Positions 7,757 to 20,073 of a stretch of DNA of 64,000 nt are shown piece after piece (the stretch's first letter is position 1; each line of letters begins with the position of its first letter). The DNA is from Methylopila sp. 73B. Lineage in GTDB: Bacteria; Pseudomonadota; Alphaproteobacteria; Rhizobiales; Methylopilaceae. The stretch lies in NCBI RefSeq assembly GCF_000526315.1, contig NZ_JAFV01000001.1, forward strand, positions 1,488,001 to 1,552,000. Direction: 5' to 3'. The translations under genes were made by a program, and so were the position numbers. The notes below the pieces were generated by a model. That model made no database searches. It had not been told where the DNA came from and worked only from the letters and a program-made list of their open reading frames with translations.

Positions 7757-8607
7757 CCAATCCCAACCTCGTCTCCACCGAGTGGCTTAGCCAGCGCCTC
7801 GGCGATCCGACGGTCATCCCCGTCGACGGCTCGTGGTACTTGCCCGCGGTGAACCGCGACGGGCCGCGCGAGTTTCTCGACGCCCACATCCCCGGCGCCG
7901 CGTTCTTCGACATCAACGTGGTGGCGGACACGTCCACCGACCTGCCGCACATGCTCCCCGCGCCGGACGTCTTCGCCGACGCGGTGGGCAAGCTCGGGAT
8001 CGGCGACGGCGCGACGATCGTCGCCTACGACGGGGCAGGCCTGTTCGCGGCTGCCCGCGTGTGGTGGACCTTTCGCGCCTTTGGCGTGAAGGAGGTCTAT
8101 GTCCTCGATGGCGGCCTGCCGAAATGGAAAGCCGAGGGTCGCCCGCTCGAAAGCGGCGCCTCGACGCGAGCGCCCACGAGCTTCACGCCGCGCTTCGACC
8201 CGTCCGTGGCGAAGAGCGGAGACCAGGTGGCCGAGGGTCTCGACGCCGGCCGGTTCCAGGTGGTCGACGCCCGCCCCGCGCCCCGCTTCCGCGGCGAGGC
8301 GCCGGAGCCCCGGCCGGGCGTCGCGCTCGGCCACATTCCCGGCTCGCTGAACGTGCCGTTCGACCAGGTGGTCAAGGACGGCCGGCTGGCCGAGGAGGCG
8401 GAATTGCGCGCCGCGTTCGAGGCGGCGGGCGTCGACGTCGACGGCCCGATCGTCACCAGCTGCGGCTCAGGGGTGTCGGCTGCGATCCTGGCGCTGGCGC
8501 TGGAAGGCGTGGGCTCGAAGGCCGAGGGGATCTACGACGGGTCCTGGGCCGAATGGGGCGCCGGCGGACGGCCGGTGGCGACGGGGCCGGAAAAACAGAA
8601 AATCTAG
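7753..8607 (+). CDS. sseA: 3-mercaptopyruvate sulfurtransferase (tandem rhodanese)
   Basis: A 284-residue protein with two rhodanese domains; the N-terminal one is catalytically inactive and the C-terminal one carries the active cysteine C237 in CGSGVSA. The CGSGV loop favours mercaptopyruvate over thiosulfate as sulfur donor. The start is GTG at 7753, overlapping the cysteine synthase stop (GTGA). It converts 3-mercaptopyruvate to pyruvate and passes sulfane sulfur to acceptors such as thioredoxin or cyanide. The pairing with a cysteine synthase suggests cysteine-derived sulfur trafficking. Confidence 0.88.
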   Translation: MTNPNLVSTEWLSQRLGDPTVIPVDGSWYLPAVNRDGPREFLDAHIPGAAFFDINVVADTSTDLPHMLPAPDVFADAVGKLGIGDGATIVAYDGAGLFAAARVWWTFRAFGVKEVYVLDGGLPKWKAEGRPLESGASTRAPTSFTPRFDPSVAKSGDQVAEGLDAGRFQVVDARPAPRFRGEAPEPRPGVALGHIPGSLNVPFDQVVKDGRLAEEAELRAAFEAAGVDVDGPIVTSCGSGVSAAILALALEGVGSKAEGIYDGSWAEWGAGGRPVATGPEKQKI

Positions 8608-8647
8608 CGCTATCGGCTTAACCCAACCCGGCAGAATCAAAAATTAT

Positions 8648-8995
8648 TCAAGCTCCATCACCGCCTTCTGGATTTTTATACTTATGCGTAATGGGAAAGA
8701 TTATTGGAAGAGAAAATTTAATCCTATTCGCCGTCTGATTTTCCCTACCTGCCGATGCGCCTAAATCGACAGCAAGTCCGGGAATCTTCAACCCAGCCGA
8801 ACCTTTTTTCTCCGTTGTTGCCGTTATGGCAATATCAAAATCAATATTCCTGATCAAATCTTCATGATATTTTTCTTTTGTCCACACAGGGTTGATTAAA
8901 CCTCGCCCGTCGTTCTTTCGGAGATAATCCCCAGCCTCGCGAACGCCTTGCTGAACTTGGATTATCGCCTCTTTAATAAAATCTTTGATTTCCAT
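8648..8995 (-). CDS. AT-rich hypothetical protein, possibly trypsin-co-occurring-domain-like
   Basis: A 115-residue protein whose base composition is visibly far more AT-rich than everything around it (runs such as AATAAAATC and many TTT/ATA codons), a sign of horizontal gain. A strong Shine-Dalgarno (GAGAGGG) lies just upstream of the ATG and overlaps the pyrG stop codon, so it is probably expressed from the pyrG transcript. The middle has alternating hydrophobic strands (IDFDIAITATTE) and ends with 'ANRIKFSLPIIFP'; this arrangement is reminiscent of the small trypco2-type domains found with NTPase/peptidase conflict systems, but that is only a pattern impression. No partner gene is next to it. 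Confidence 0.65.
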   Translation of the reverse strand: MEIKDFIKEAIIQVQQGVREAGDYLRKNDGRGLINPVWTKEKYHEDLIRNIDFDIAITATTEKKGSAGLKIPGLAVDLGASAGRENQTANRIKFSLPIIFPITHKYKNPEGGDGA

Positions 8996-9008
8996 GTTTT
9001 GTACCCTC

Positions 9009-10733
<1,725 letters not shown>

Positions 10734-10847
10734 TCACACCACGAAACAACGCGTCCGCCCGCCCGGCCTTGAGGGGGTCGGGTCGATGAGCGGCCGGTCG
10801 TTGTTGTCTGGACGCTCCTGTTACATCGGGCGCCCGTCGAGGGGAAG

Positions 10848-10886
10848 CGTCTCGCGCACGACGGCGGGGCCGCCATGCGCGAGACG
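10848..10886. terminator. Stem-loop after hppA
   Basis: A perfect 10-bp inverted repeat, CGTCTCGCGC (10848-10857) and GCGCGAGACG (10877-10886), with a smaller GGCGG/CCGCC hairpin in its loop. It lies just past the hppA stop on the minus strand. There is only a short pyrimidine-rich tail (CTTCCCC), so it may be an inefficient terminator or an mRNA-end stabiliser. Confidence 0.55.
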
Positions 10887-10899
10887 TGGTCTTTGGGTG

Positions 10900-13014
<2,115 letters not shown>

Positions 13015-13301
13015 CGAAGCCGTTCCTTGGATTGCGTTTCCTCGTGAAGGCGGAACGGCGTGGACGTTCGGCGATCATGCGCCGCGCCCGCTTTTGCTTG
13101 TCGTTTTCGCGCGTCCGCTCCGCCTGACCGATCGGTCGCCGAGAAAGCTGCCAGAAGGGGGTGCCACGCGCAACGCGCCGAATCGTCGGCGGGCGTCGCG
13201 TCTCCCTCGCCTTTGTTCCCGTTGCGAAATCGCCGCAGCCCGCCGACAGTGCCGGCCAGAGTCTCAACGCGGGCGGGACGTTCCGCGGCGAACAGGGAGT
13301 G

Positions 13302-14651
13302 ATGCGGGTGAAATTCCATGTGGTGGCGGCGACCGCGTCGCTCGGCGGCCTTTTGTTCGGCTACGACACCGGCGTGATCTCGGGCGCCCTGCCCTTCATC
13401 CGCGACCTGTTCCAGCTCTCGGAAGCCATGCAGGGCTTCGTGGTTTCGATCGCGCTGCTGGGCGCGGCCGTGGGAGCCGCGACCGCCGGCTCGCTCGCGG
13501 ACGCCTACGGCCGTCGCAAGGTCATCCTCGTCGTCGCCCTGCTGTTCGTGGTCGGCGCGCTGGTCTGCGCCGCGGCGCATGAGGTCGTCACGCTGCTGAT
13601 CGGCCGCGCGATCCTCGGCGTCGCAATCGGCGTCGCCTCGATGCTGACCCCGCTCTACCTCGCCGAGATGGCCCCCGCCGAGAAGCGCGGCGGCGTGGTC
13701 TCGCTGAACCAGATGTGCATCACGCTCGGGATCCTGCTGTCCTATGTCGTCGCCTACCTGCTGTCGGAGGTCGACGGCGGCTGGCGCTGGATGCTGGCGG
13801 TCGGCTGCCTGCCGGGGATCGTGCTCGGCCTCGGCATGCTGACGTTGCCCGAAAGCCCGCGCTGGCTCGCCGGCCAGGGCCGTCACGAGGCGGCGGCCGA
13901 CGCGCTCTCCCGCCTGCGCGACGGCGGCGACGTGACTGCCGAGCTCAACCAGCTCCGCACCGACCTGAAGGCCCGCGACGGCCAGATCGCGCCGTGGTCC
14001 GCGCTGCTCGAGCCCCGGGTCCGCATTCCGCTGATCGTCGGCGTCGGGCTCGCGATCTTCCAGCAGGTCACCGGCATCAACACGGTGATCTATTACGCGC
14101 CGATCATCTTCGAGAAGGCTGGCATGGCCTCGACCTCCGCCGCGATCCTCGCGACCGCGGGCGTCGGCGTGGTCAACGTCATCATGACCTACGTGGCGTT
14201 GAAACTGCTCGACACGGCGGGGCGGCGGAAGCTGCTGATCGTCGGCCTCGCAGGCATGGCCGCGATGCTCGCGATCCTCACCGCCGGCTTCGCAGTCGGC
14301 ACGGAAGGCGCGCTCGCCTGGATCGCGACGCTGTCGGTTGCGGCTTACGTCGGCTTCTTCGCAATCGGCCTCGGACCGGTGTTCTGGCTGCTGATTTCAG
14401 AAATTTTTCCGCTCGCCGTCCGCGGCCGCGCCATGGGCGTCGCGACGGTCGCGAACTGGGGCTCCAACCTGATCGTCAGCCAAGTGTTCCTGATGCTGAT
14501 CGCGGGCCTTGGCTCGGCCGCCACGTTTGGGTTGTTCGCGGTCATGAGCGTCGGCGCGCTGTTTTTCACCATCGCTCTGGTGCCGGAGACCAAGGGCCGG
14601 ACGCTGGAGGAGATCGAGGCAGGTTTCGCCGGCGACGCCGTCAAGGCATGA
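13302..14651 (+). CDS. Sugar porter family MFS transporter
   Basis: A 449-residue, 12-helix permease of the sugar porter (XylE/GalP/GLUT) branch. It has GYDTGVISGALPF at the N-terminus, the loop motif YGRRK, PESPRWL before the central loop, QQVTGINTVIYYAP in helix 7 and PETKGRTLEEIE at the C-terminus, all sugar-porter signatures. Substrate is probably a hexose or pentose taken up with protons. The ATG at 13302 is preceded by AGGGAG; upstream in-frame ATGs have weaker signals. Glucose uptake would feed the zwf-pgl-edd genes 7 kb further on. Confidence 0.88.
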   Translation: MRVKFHVVAATASLGGLLFGYDTGVISGALPFIRDLFQLSEAMQGFVVSIALLGAAVGAATAGSLADAYGRRKVILVVALLFVVGALVCAAAHEVVTLLIGRAILGVAIGVASMLTPLYLAEMAPAEKRGGVVSLNQMCITLGILLSYVVAYLLSEVDGGWRWMLAVGCLPGIVLGLGMLTLPESPRWLAGQGRHEAAADALSRLRDGGDVTAELNQLRTDLKARDGQIAPWSALLEPRVRIPLIVGVGLAIFQQVTGINTVIYYAPIIFEKAGMASTSAAILATAGVGVVNVIMTYVALKLLDTAGRRKLLIVGLAGMAAMLAILTAGFAVGTEGALAWIATLSVAAYVGFFAIGLGPVFWLLISEIFPLAVRGRAMGVATVANWGSNLIVSQVFLMLIAGLGSAATFGLFAVMSVGALFFTIALVPETKGRTLEEIEAGFAGDAVKA

Positions 14652-14723
14652 GCTTCGAGGGCCTCCCCCGAAGCGGCGGGGCGTCCCATATGCGCTGCAG
14701 ATCTCGCTGCAAACGGTGACGCG

Positions 14724-14966
14724 ATGACCGCACGCCTTCTGCTCATCGCCGCCGGGCTTCTAGCGCTCGGCGGCTGCGCGGCGGACCCGAAGGAGCTGGC
14801 CGCGGCCGACAGCGCCAAATGCCGGGAGTACGGCATGCGCCCAGGCACCGATGCGTTCGCCAACTGCCGGATGACGCTCGACGTGGAACGCCGACGGGCG
14901 CGCGATCGGCCGATCTACGTGCCGATCGACGGCTACGGCCCGCTGGGCGGCTACGGCCGGTTCTGA
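14724..14966 (+). CDS. Small putative lipoprotein
   Basis: An 80-residue protein with a short hydrophobic signal ending in the lipobox LALGGC (Cys18), so it is likely lipidated and sent to the envelope. The mature part is polar with two further cysteines (SAKCREYGM and ANCRMTL), which might form a disulfide, and ends in a Gly/Tyr-rich tail. Small lipoproteins with this Cys pair are common in Rhizobiales and have no known function. It follows the sugar porter by 72 bases; co-transcription is possible. Confidence 0.7.
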   Translation: MTARLLLIAAGLLALGGCAADPKELAAADSAKCREYGMRPGTDAFANCRMTLDVERRRARDRPIYVPIDGYGPLGGYGRF

Positions 14967-15063
14967 CGTGTTACGCGGCGCAACGACGCTCCGCTGAGCC
15001 CGCAATCACACCGGAACACCCGTGGTCGCGTGCGGTCGTGCGGTCGGACGTCGATCAAATGAA

Positions 15064-15091
15064 AAAGCCCCGGCGCAAGCGCCGGGGCTTT
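15064..15091. terminator. Bidirectional rho-independent terminator
   Basis: A 12-bp stem AAAGCCCCGGCG / CGCCGGGGCTTT with a CAAG loop between two convergent genes. On the minus strand it is followed by five T residues, so it mainly ends the mltB transcript; on the plus strand it is followed by a shorter T tract and could end the lipoprotein transcript. Confidence 0.88.
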
Positions 15092-15116
15092 CGAAATGGA
15101 CGCTGCGACCGCCTCG

Positions 15117-15959
15117 TCAGCGGGCGGCGGTCGAACCTTCGTCGATGCGGGTCGCGGCGTAGGCGATGGCCTTCTGGTAGACGCTCGCCTTGTTCCACTC
15201 CGACAGCACGGCGAAGTTGGCCGAACCTTCTTCCCAGCCGCCGCCGGCGCGCCAGCCCTTCTGCTTCAGGTAGTTTCCGATCGACGCGATGGTGTCGGCC
15301 GACGAGCGCACCATGTCCGCGCGGCCGTCGCCATCGCCGTCCACCGCGTACTTGAGATAGGACGACGGCAGGAACTGCGCCTGCCCGATCTCGCCGTGCT
15401 CAGCGCCGCGCATCTCGGCCATCGTGAGGTCGCCTCGGTCGACGAGGGTCATGGCTGCGATCAGCTCGCCCTGGAACATGTCCGAGCGGCGGCAGTCATA
15501 GGCGAGCGTGGCGAGGCCGTTGAAGACGTTCTTGGTGCCCTGGATCGCACCGAAAGCGGTCTCCATGCCCCAGATCGTTGCGATGATCGGCGCCGGCACG
15601 CCGTAGCGGGCCTCGACGCGATCGAACAGCGCCTTGTTCTTCTGGATGCGCGAACGCGCCTGACTGATCAGCGAGGCGGGCGCGCGCTTGGCGATGAACT
15701 GCTCCAGCGTGAGCTTGAACGGCCGCTGCGTGCGATCGTAGGCGATCAGGCGGCGGTCATAGGCGACGCCGGCGAGCGCCGCGCTCGCGGTGCGCTGGGA
15801 AATGCCGCGCGAGACCGCTTCCGCCTGGAAGTTCTGGACCCAGGCGTCGAAGCCTGCGCCGTCGTTGCCGCCGCACTGCGCCGCAGACGCCGTCCCGACG
15901 GACAGCGCGGCGCCCAGGCTGATCAAGCCGGCGCTAAGAAGCTTCGTGGTGATGCGCAT
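15117..15959 (-). CDS. mltB: Lytic murein transglycosylase (MltB/SLT_2 family)
   Basis: A 280-residue periplasmic enzyme that cleaves the MurNAc-GlcNAc bond of peptidoglycan, producing 1,6-anhydro ends. A cleavable signal peptide (residues 1 to about 26, ending TASA-AQ) is followed by the SLT_2 domain; the catalytic glutamate is E133 in WGMETAFG, and 'GQAQFLPSSYL' and 'DGDGDGRADM' are typical downstream family motifs. No lipobox Cys is seen, so it should be soluble in the periplasm. It is monocistronic and ends at a strong terminator. Confidence 0.9.
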   Translation of the reverse strand: MRITTKLLSAGLISLGAALSVGTASAAQCGGNDGAGFDAWVQNFQAEAVSRGISQRTASAALAGVAYDRRLIAYDRTQRPFKLTLEQFIAKRAPASLISQARSRIQKNKALFDRVEARYGVPAPIIATIWGMETAFGAIQGTKNVFNGLATLAYDCRRSDMFQGELIAAMTLVDRGDLTMAEMRGAEHGEIGQAQFLPSSYLKYAVDGDGDGRADMVRSSADTIASIGNYLKQKGWRAGGGWEEGSANFAVLSEWNKASVYQKAIAYAATRIDEGSTAAR

Positions 15960-16128
15960 GTCGTCTCCGCCGCGTCTGATGTTTGTTCATGACGTCTACG
16001 GGACCCGACACGACGCCAACGCCGACATCAAGTCGGCTCCGGCGGCATTTTGATGGTCGAAGCTTGCGATTCAATTGCGGCGGGCGGTCATGGCCGGTCA
16101 CACGTTGCGCAGCGGCAACACGTTGCCG

Positions 16129-17127
16129 TCAGAAATGGCTGAAACTCGCGTCTCCGAGCATGACCGGCCGGCCGTGGCGCTCCACGCTGACGCCCTCCCC
16201 TTCGACCAGCACGCCGATGTCGGTCACGCGGACTCCGGCCGCCGCCGCCTCCGACTCGAACGCCTCCGCGTCCTCCGGTTCGATCGCGACGAGAATCTCA
16301 TAGTCGTCGCCGCCCGTGAGCGCCGTCGCGAAAGCGGCGGCGTCGACGCGGGTCGCCCGGAACGCCGCCGCCGACAGAGGCACCCGTCCCGCGTCGATGA
16401 CGGCGCCGACCTTCGACGCCGCCGCGAGTTTGCCGACGTCGCCGACCAGCCCGTCGGAGACGTCCATCGACGCGGCGGCGTAGGTCGCGACCACGCCGGC
16501 CAGCGCGAGCCGTGGCTCCGGCAGCAGGTAGCGGTCGAGCAGCGTCTCCTTCTCGGCGCGCCGCAGGTCCCAGAGCGTCGCCACGCGCTCGTCGAGCCGC
16601 AGCTTCAGTCCGAGCGCGGCGTCTCCGATCGTGCCGGACACATAGAGCCGTTGCCCGGGAGCCGCTCCCGTCCGGCGCGGAGCCTGGCCCTCCGGGGCGT
16701 GACCGAAGGCTGTGATCGACACCATGAGGGGACCGGGCGTCCGGACCGTGTCGCCGCCGAGCAGCGACAGGCCGAACTCCTCCTGGTCGATGGCGAGGCC
16801 TTCGACGAAGCCCTCCAGCCAATCGACCTCCCAGTCATCGGGAAGCGCCAGCGTCACGAGATAGCCGGCGGGCTGCGCGCCCTTGGCGGCGAGATCGGAG
16901 AGGTTCACCCGCAGCGCCTTGCGGGCGATGGCGTCGGGCGGGTCGTCGGGGAAGAAGTGCACGCCGGCGACGATCGCGTCGACGGTCACGACCAGGTCCT
17001 TGCCGAACGCGGGCGGGATGGTGGCGGCGTCGTCCAGCAGGAGGGCGGCGCCCGGAGCGGTGGCCAGCGGCCGGAAGAACCGCGCGATCAGGCCGGCCTC
17101 GTCGGGACGTCCGCGCCGTCCGGTCAC
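16129..17127 (-). CDS. thiL: Thiamine-monophosphate kinase
   Basis: A 332-residue enzyme phosphorylating thiamine monophosphate to TPP, the last step of thiamine biosynthesis. It has 'LLLDDAATIPP' near the N-terminus, the metal-binding 'VTVDAIVAGVHF', 'NLSDLAAKGAQP' and 'SMDVSDGL' motifs of the PurM/ThiL superfamily. The start is a GTG overlapping the stop of the upstream COQ10-like gene (GTGA). It is far from the thi operon at 25 kb and shows no riboswitch of its own here. Confidence 0.92.
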   Translation of the reverse strand: MTGRRGRPDEAGLIARFFRPLATAPGAALLLDDAATIPPAFGKDLVVTVDAIVAGVHFFPDDPPDAIARKALRVNLSDLAAKGAQPAGYLVTLALPDDWEVDWLEGFVEGLAIDQEEFGLSLLGGDTVRTPGPLMVSITAFGHAPEGQAPRRTGAAPGQRLYVSGTIGDAALGLKLRLDERVATLWDLRRAEKETLLDRYLLPEPRLALAGVVATYAAASMDVSDGLVGDVGKLAAASKVGAVIDAGRVPLSAAAFRATRVDAAAFATALTGGDDYEILVAIEPEDAEAFESEAAAAGVRVTDIGVLVEGEGVSVERHGRPVMLGDASFSHF

Positions 17128-17588
17128 GCCAGCGCCGGCTTCGCGCCGTAGACCCGGTCGGCGCGCTGTTCGAAGGCCTCGGCGTAGCGGCGGAAGACGC
17201 GCTCGAAGGCGGCGCCGACGAGCATGGAGAGGGTGCGGCTGCGGAGTTCCCAGTCGATGAAGAACCGGACCTCGCAGCCGCCCGCTTCGAGCGGCTCGAA
17301 CGACCAGCGATTCTCGAGCCGGCTGAACGGACCGTCGAGATACTCCACGAGGATCGAGCGCTTCTCCCGGTCGAGCGTCACCCGGCTGGTGAAGGTCTCC
17401 CGGAAGATCTTGTAGGCGACCGTCATGTCGGCGACGAGCACCGGCCGCTGGTCGCGCTCTTCGCGGCGGCGGATCTTCAACGCCTCGCAGAGCGGCAGGA
17501 ACAGCGGATATTTCTCCACGTCCGCGACGAGATCGAACATCTCCTCGGCGGAATGTGGAACCCGGCGGGACGTGCGAAAGCTCGGCAT
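17124..17588 (-). CDS. COQ10/RatA-like SRPBCC (START) domain protein
   Basis: A 154-residue single-domain protein of the polyketide cyclase/START fold. 'HSAEEMFDLVADVEKYPLFLPLC' at residues 12-34 is the hallmark of the coenzyme Q-binding COQ10 family, which includes the E. coli ribosome-associated RatA. In alphaproteobacteria the likely role is binding ubiquinone for efficient respiration. It overlaps the thiL start by 4 nt, so the two are co-translated, although no functional link is obvious. Confidence 0.88.
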   Translation of the reverse strand: MPSFRTSRRVPHSAEEMFDLVADVEKYPLFLPLCEALKIRRREERDQRPVLVADMTVAYKIFRETFTSRVTLDREKRSILVEYLDGPFSRLENRWSFEPLEAGGCEVRFFIDWELRSRTLSMLVGAAFERVFRRYAEAFEQRADRVYGAKPALA

Positions 17589-17682
17589 GTGTCGTCTCAG
17601 GCCCAGATCGAAATCGCGTCGACAAGGGGGATATAGGTTGTCCGGCGGTCGTTATCGCCCGGATCGCAGCGCGTGGCCACCG

Positions 17683-18153
17683 TCAGTAGATCGTGCCGTT
17701 GCGGGCGAGCCACTCGTTAAACACGGCTTCGGCTTCCGGCATTTCGACGCGCTCGCACGCGATCCAGCGCTGGTCGAGCGGCCGGCCGATCTCCTCGTAG
17801 ATCTTGGCGTCGTCGAAGCCGATGCGCGCGGCGTCGTGGCGGCTGTTGGCGAAGACGATCCGGTCCATGCGCGCCCATGCGACGGCCGCGAGGCACATCG
17901 GGCAGGGTTCGCACGAGGCGTACATCACGTGGCCCGTGAGCACGTGGGTGCCGAGCGCCTCCGCCGCGCGGCGGATCGCGACGACCTCGGCGTGGGCAGT
18001 CGGATCGCCGTGGGACAGGACCTGGTTCCAGCCCTCCGCCACCACGCGCCCGTCCGGCGTCGCGACGACGGCCCCGAAGGGACCGCCCTCGCCCGCCTCG
18101 CTGTGCGTCCGCGAAAGCTCCACGGCGCGCGCGAGAAGCTCGCGGTCGCTCAC
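17683..18153 (-). CDS. guaD: Guanine-deaminase-like nucleoside deaminase
   Basis: A 156-residue zinc enzyme of the cytidine deaminase fold. The zinc site is AHAEVVAIR (His and catalytic Glu) plus PCPMCLA (two Cys). The overall pattern (GGPFGAVV, DPTAHAEV, 'YASCEPCPMC', and the C-terminal FNEWLARNGTIY) resembles the small bacterial guanine deaminase GuaD, which turns guanine into xanthine, more than the tRNA adenosine deaminase TadA. The ATG overlaps the stop of the quinone oxidoreductase gene upstream. Confidence 0.82.
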   Translation of the reverse strand: MSDRELLARAVELSRTHSEAGEGGPFGAVVATPDGRVVAEGWNQVLSHGDPTAHAEVVAIRRAAEALGTHVLTGHVMYASCEPCPMCLAAVAWARMDRIVFANSRHDAARIGFDDAKIYEEIGRPLDQRWIACERVEMPEAEAVFNEWLARNGTIY

Positions 18154-19124
18154 GGGATCAGGATCGTCGAGCCGGTGGTGGCCCGGCCTTCAAGCGCCCT
18201 GTGGGCGTCCGCCGCCTGCTCCAGCGGATAGCGCGCCCCGATGTCGATCGTCACCGCGCCGGACGCGATCACGTCGAACAGGTCCTCGGCGGTCGCAAGC
18301 AACTCGGGCCGGGTCGCCGCGTAGTGGTTCAGGCTGGCCCGCGTCGCGAAGAGCGAGCCCTTCTGAGCGAGCAGGCCGATGTTGAACGGCTCGATCGGGC
18401 CCGAGGACTGGCCGAAGCTCACCCACATGCCGCGCGGCTTGATGCAATCGAGCGAGGCCGGGAAGGTGTCCTTGCCGACGGAGTCGTAGACCACGTCGAC
18501 GCCCTTCCCTCCGGTGATCTCCTTCACCTTGGCGACGAAGTCCTCGGACCGGTAGTCGATGACGTGCGCGCAGCCCTTGGTCTTTGCGAGCGCCACCTTC
18601 TCCGGCCCGCCGGCGGTGCCGATCACCGTCGCGCCGAGATGGTTCGCCCACTGGCAGGCGATCTGGCCGACGCCGCCCGCCGCCGCGTGGAAGAGGATCG
18701 TGTGCTCCGGTCCGACGCGGAACGTGCGCCGAAGCAGGTACTGCGCCGTCATGCCCTTGAGCATCGCGGCGGCGGCGGTCTCATCGGAGACGCCGGCGGG
18801 GATCTTCACCAGACGCTCCGCCGGGATCACCCGCTCCGTGGCGTAGGCCCCGAGCGGGCCGCCGGCGTAGGCGACGCGGTCGCCCGGCTGGAGGTCGGTC
18901 ACCCCCTCGCCCACCGCCACCACTTCGCCCGCGCCCTCGGACCCGAGCACGAAGGGAGTCTCCTGCGGGTAAAATCCCGTGCGGTGGTAGACGTCGATGA
19001 AATTCACGCCGATCGCCGTGTGGCGGATGTGGGCGTCGCCCTTTTTCAGGGGCGGCAGTTCGACGTCCTCGAAGGTCAGCGCTTCGGGGCCGCCGGTCGC
19101 ATGCACGCGGATCGCCTTCGCCAT
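18150..19124 (-). CDS. qor: NADPH:quinone oxidoreductase, zinc-less MDR type
   Basis: A 324-residue medium-chain reductase. 'GVNFIDVYHRTGFYP' near residue 40, 'GSEGAGEVVAVG', and the NADPH-binding 'AAAGGVGQIACQWA' are characteristic of quinone oxidoreductase-1 (QorA), and the zinc-binding cysteines of alcohol dehydrogenases are absent. It reduces quinones using NADPH, probably by one-electron steps. It is the first gene of a two-gene unit with the GuaD-like deaminase (4-nt overlap). Confidence 0.9.
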   Translation of the reverse strand: MAKAIRVHATGGPEALTFEDVELPPLKKGDAHIRHTAIGVNFIDVYHRTGFYPQETPFVLGSEGAGEVVAVGEGVTDLQPGDRVAYAGGPLGAYATERVIPAERLVKIPAGVSDETAAAAMLKGMTAQYLLRRTFRVGPEHTILFHAAAGGVGQIACQWANHLGATVIGTAGGPEKVALAKTKGCAHVIDYRSEDFVAKVKEITGGKGVDVVYDSVGKDTFPASLDCIKPRGMWVSFGQSSGPIEPFNIGLLAQKGSLFATRASLNHYAATRPELLATAEDLFDVIASGAVTIDIGARYPLEQAADAHRALEGRATTGSTILIP

Positions 19125-19273
19125 GGGACAGGGTCCTTCTCGATGTGACTCGGGTTTCGCCGCATCACATGGCGCAAACGGACCGCGAGAGAAAGCGCGC
19201 CGCGCGCAGGACGGCCGAGGAAAAGCGGCGGAGCCGATGACAGGCCCCGCCGTATACGATCAGGAGAGCGCGC

Positions 19274-19873
19274 TCAGTTCGAGAGCTTGGCGGCGATTTC
19301 CGCCACGTGCTTGCCCTGGAACTTCGCCCCGGCGAGCTCGTTCGGGCTCGGCTGGCGAGAGCCGTCGCCCTTGGCGAGGGTGCTCGCGCCATAGGGCGAG
19401 CCGCCGGTGATCTCGTCCATGTTCATCTGGCCGGCGAAGGAGTAGGGCAGCCCGACGACCACCATGCCGTGGTGAAGCAGGGTCGGGAGGAAGCCCAGGA
19501 TCGTGCTTTCCTGGCCGCCGTGCTGGGTAGCCGACGCCGTGAACACCGAGCCGACCTTGCCGACCAGCTTGCCGGCGAACCACAGGCCGCCGGTCTGGTC
19601 GATAAAGCTGCGCATCTGCGACGCGACGGTGCCGAAGCGAGTCGGCGCGCCGAAGATGATGGCGTCGTACTCGGGGAGCTCGTCGACCGTCGCGATCGGC
19701 GCGACCTGGTCGAGCTTGAAGTGGCTGGCCTTCGCAACCTCCTCCGGCGCCGTTTCCGGCACCCGCTTCACGACCGCCTCGGCGCCGGCTTCGCGGACGC
19801 CTTCGGCGACGGCGTTCGCCATGGTCTCGATGTGGCCGTAGGTGGAGTAGTAGAGGACGAGCACTTTGGTCAT
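19274..19873 (-). CDS. wrbA: NAD(P)H:quinone oxidoreductase WrbA
   Basis: A 199-residue flavodoxin-like FMN protein that reduces quinones by two electrons and prevents semiquinone formation. The FMN phosphate loop is YYSTYGH near residues 8-14; 'GAPTRFG' and '[11 protein letters not shown]' are type IV quinone oxidoreductase signatures. It usually forms tetramers. The neighbouring qor gene has a related role, so the region is suited to oxidative or electrophile stress, but the two are separately transcribed (150-base gap). Confidence 0.93.
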   Translation of the reverse strand: MTKVLVLYYSTYGHIETMANAVAEGVREAGAEAVVKRVPETAPEEVAKASHFKLDQVAPIATVDELPEYDAIIFGAPTRFGTVASQMRSFIDQTGGLWFAGKLVGKVGSVFTASATQHGGQESTILGFLPTLLHHGMVVVGLPYSFAGQMNMDEITGGSPYGASTLAKGDGSRQPSPNELAGAKFQGKHVAEIAAKLSN

Positions 19874-20073
19874 CGGGATCTCGCTGGCTGGAATGAGGTC
19901 CGGCGCGACGCGCCGACGGCTTCGGCGCTAAGGTGCATCGTGCGCCCACGCCAATCAATCCATCGATGTCCGATATATGTTTTGCATGAACGCAATAAGT
20001 CGCGCAGCGCGCTGCGTTGCGCGTCTGCAAGATGCTAAGCGGGACGACGAGCCGTTTTGGAGATGCCGCCGCG

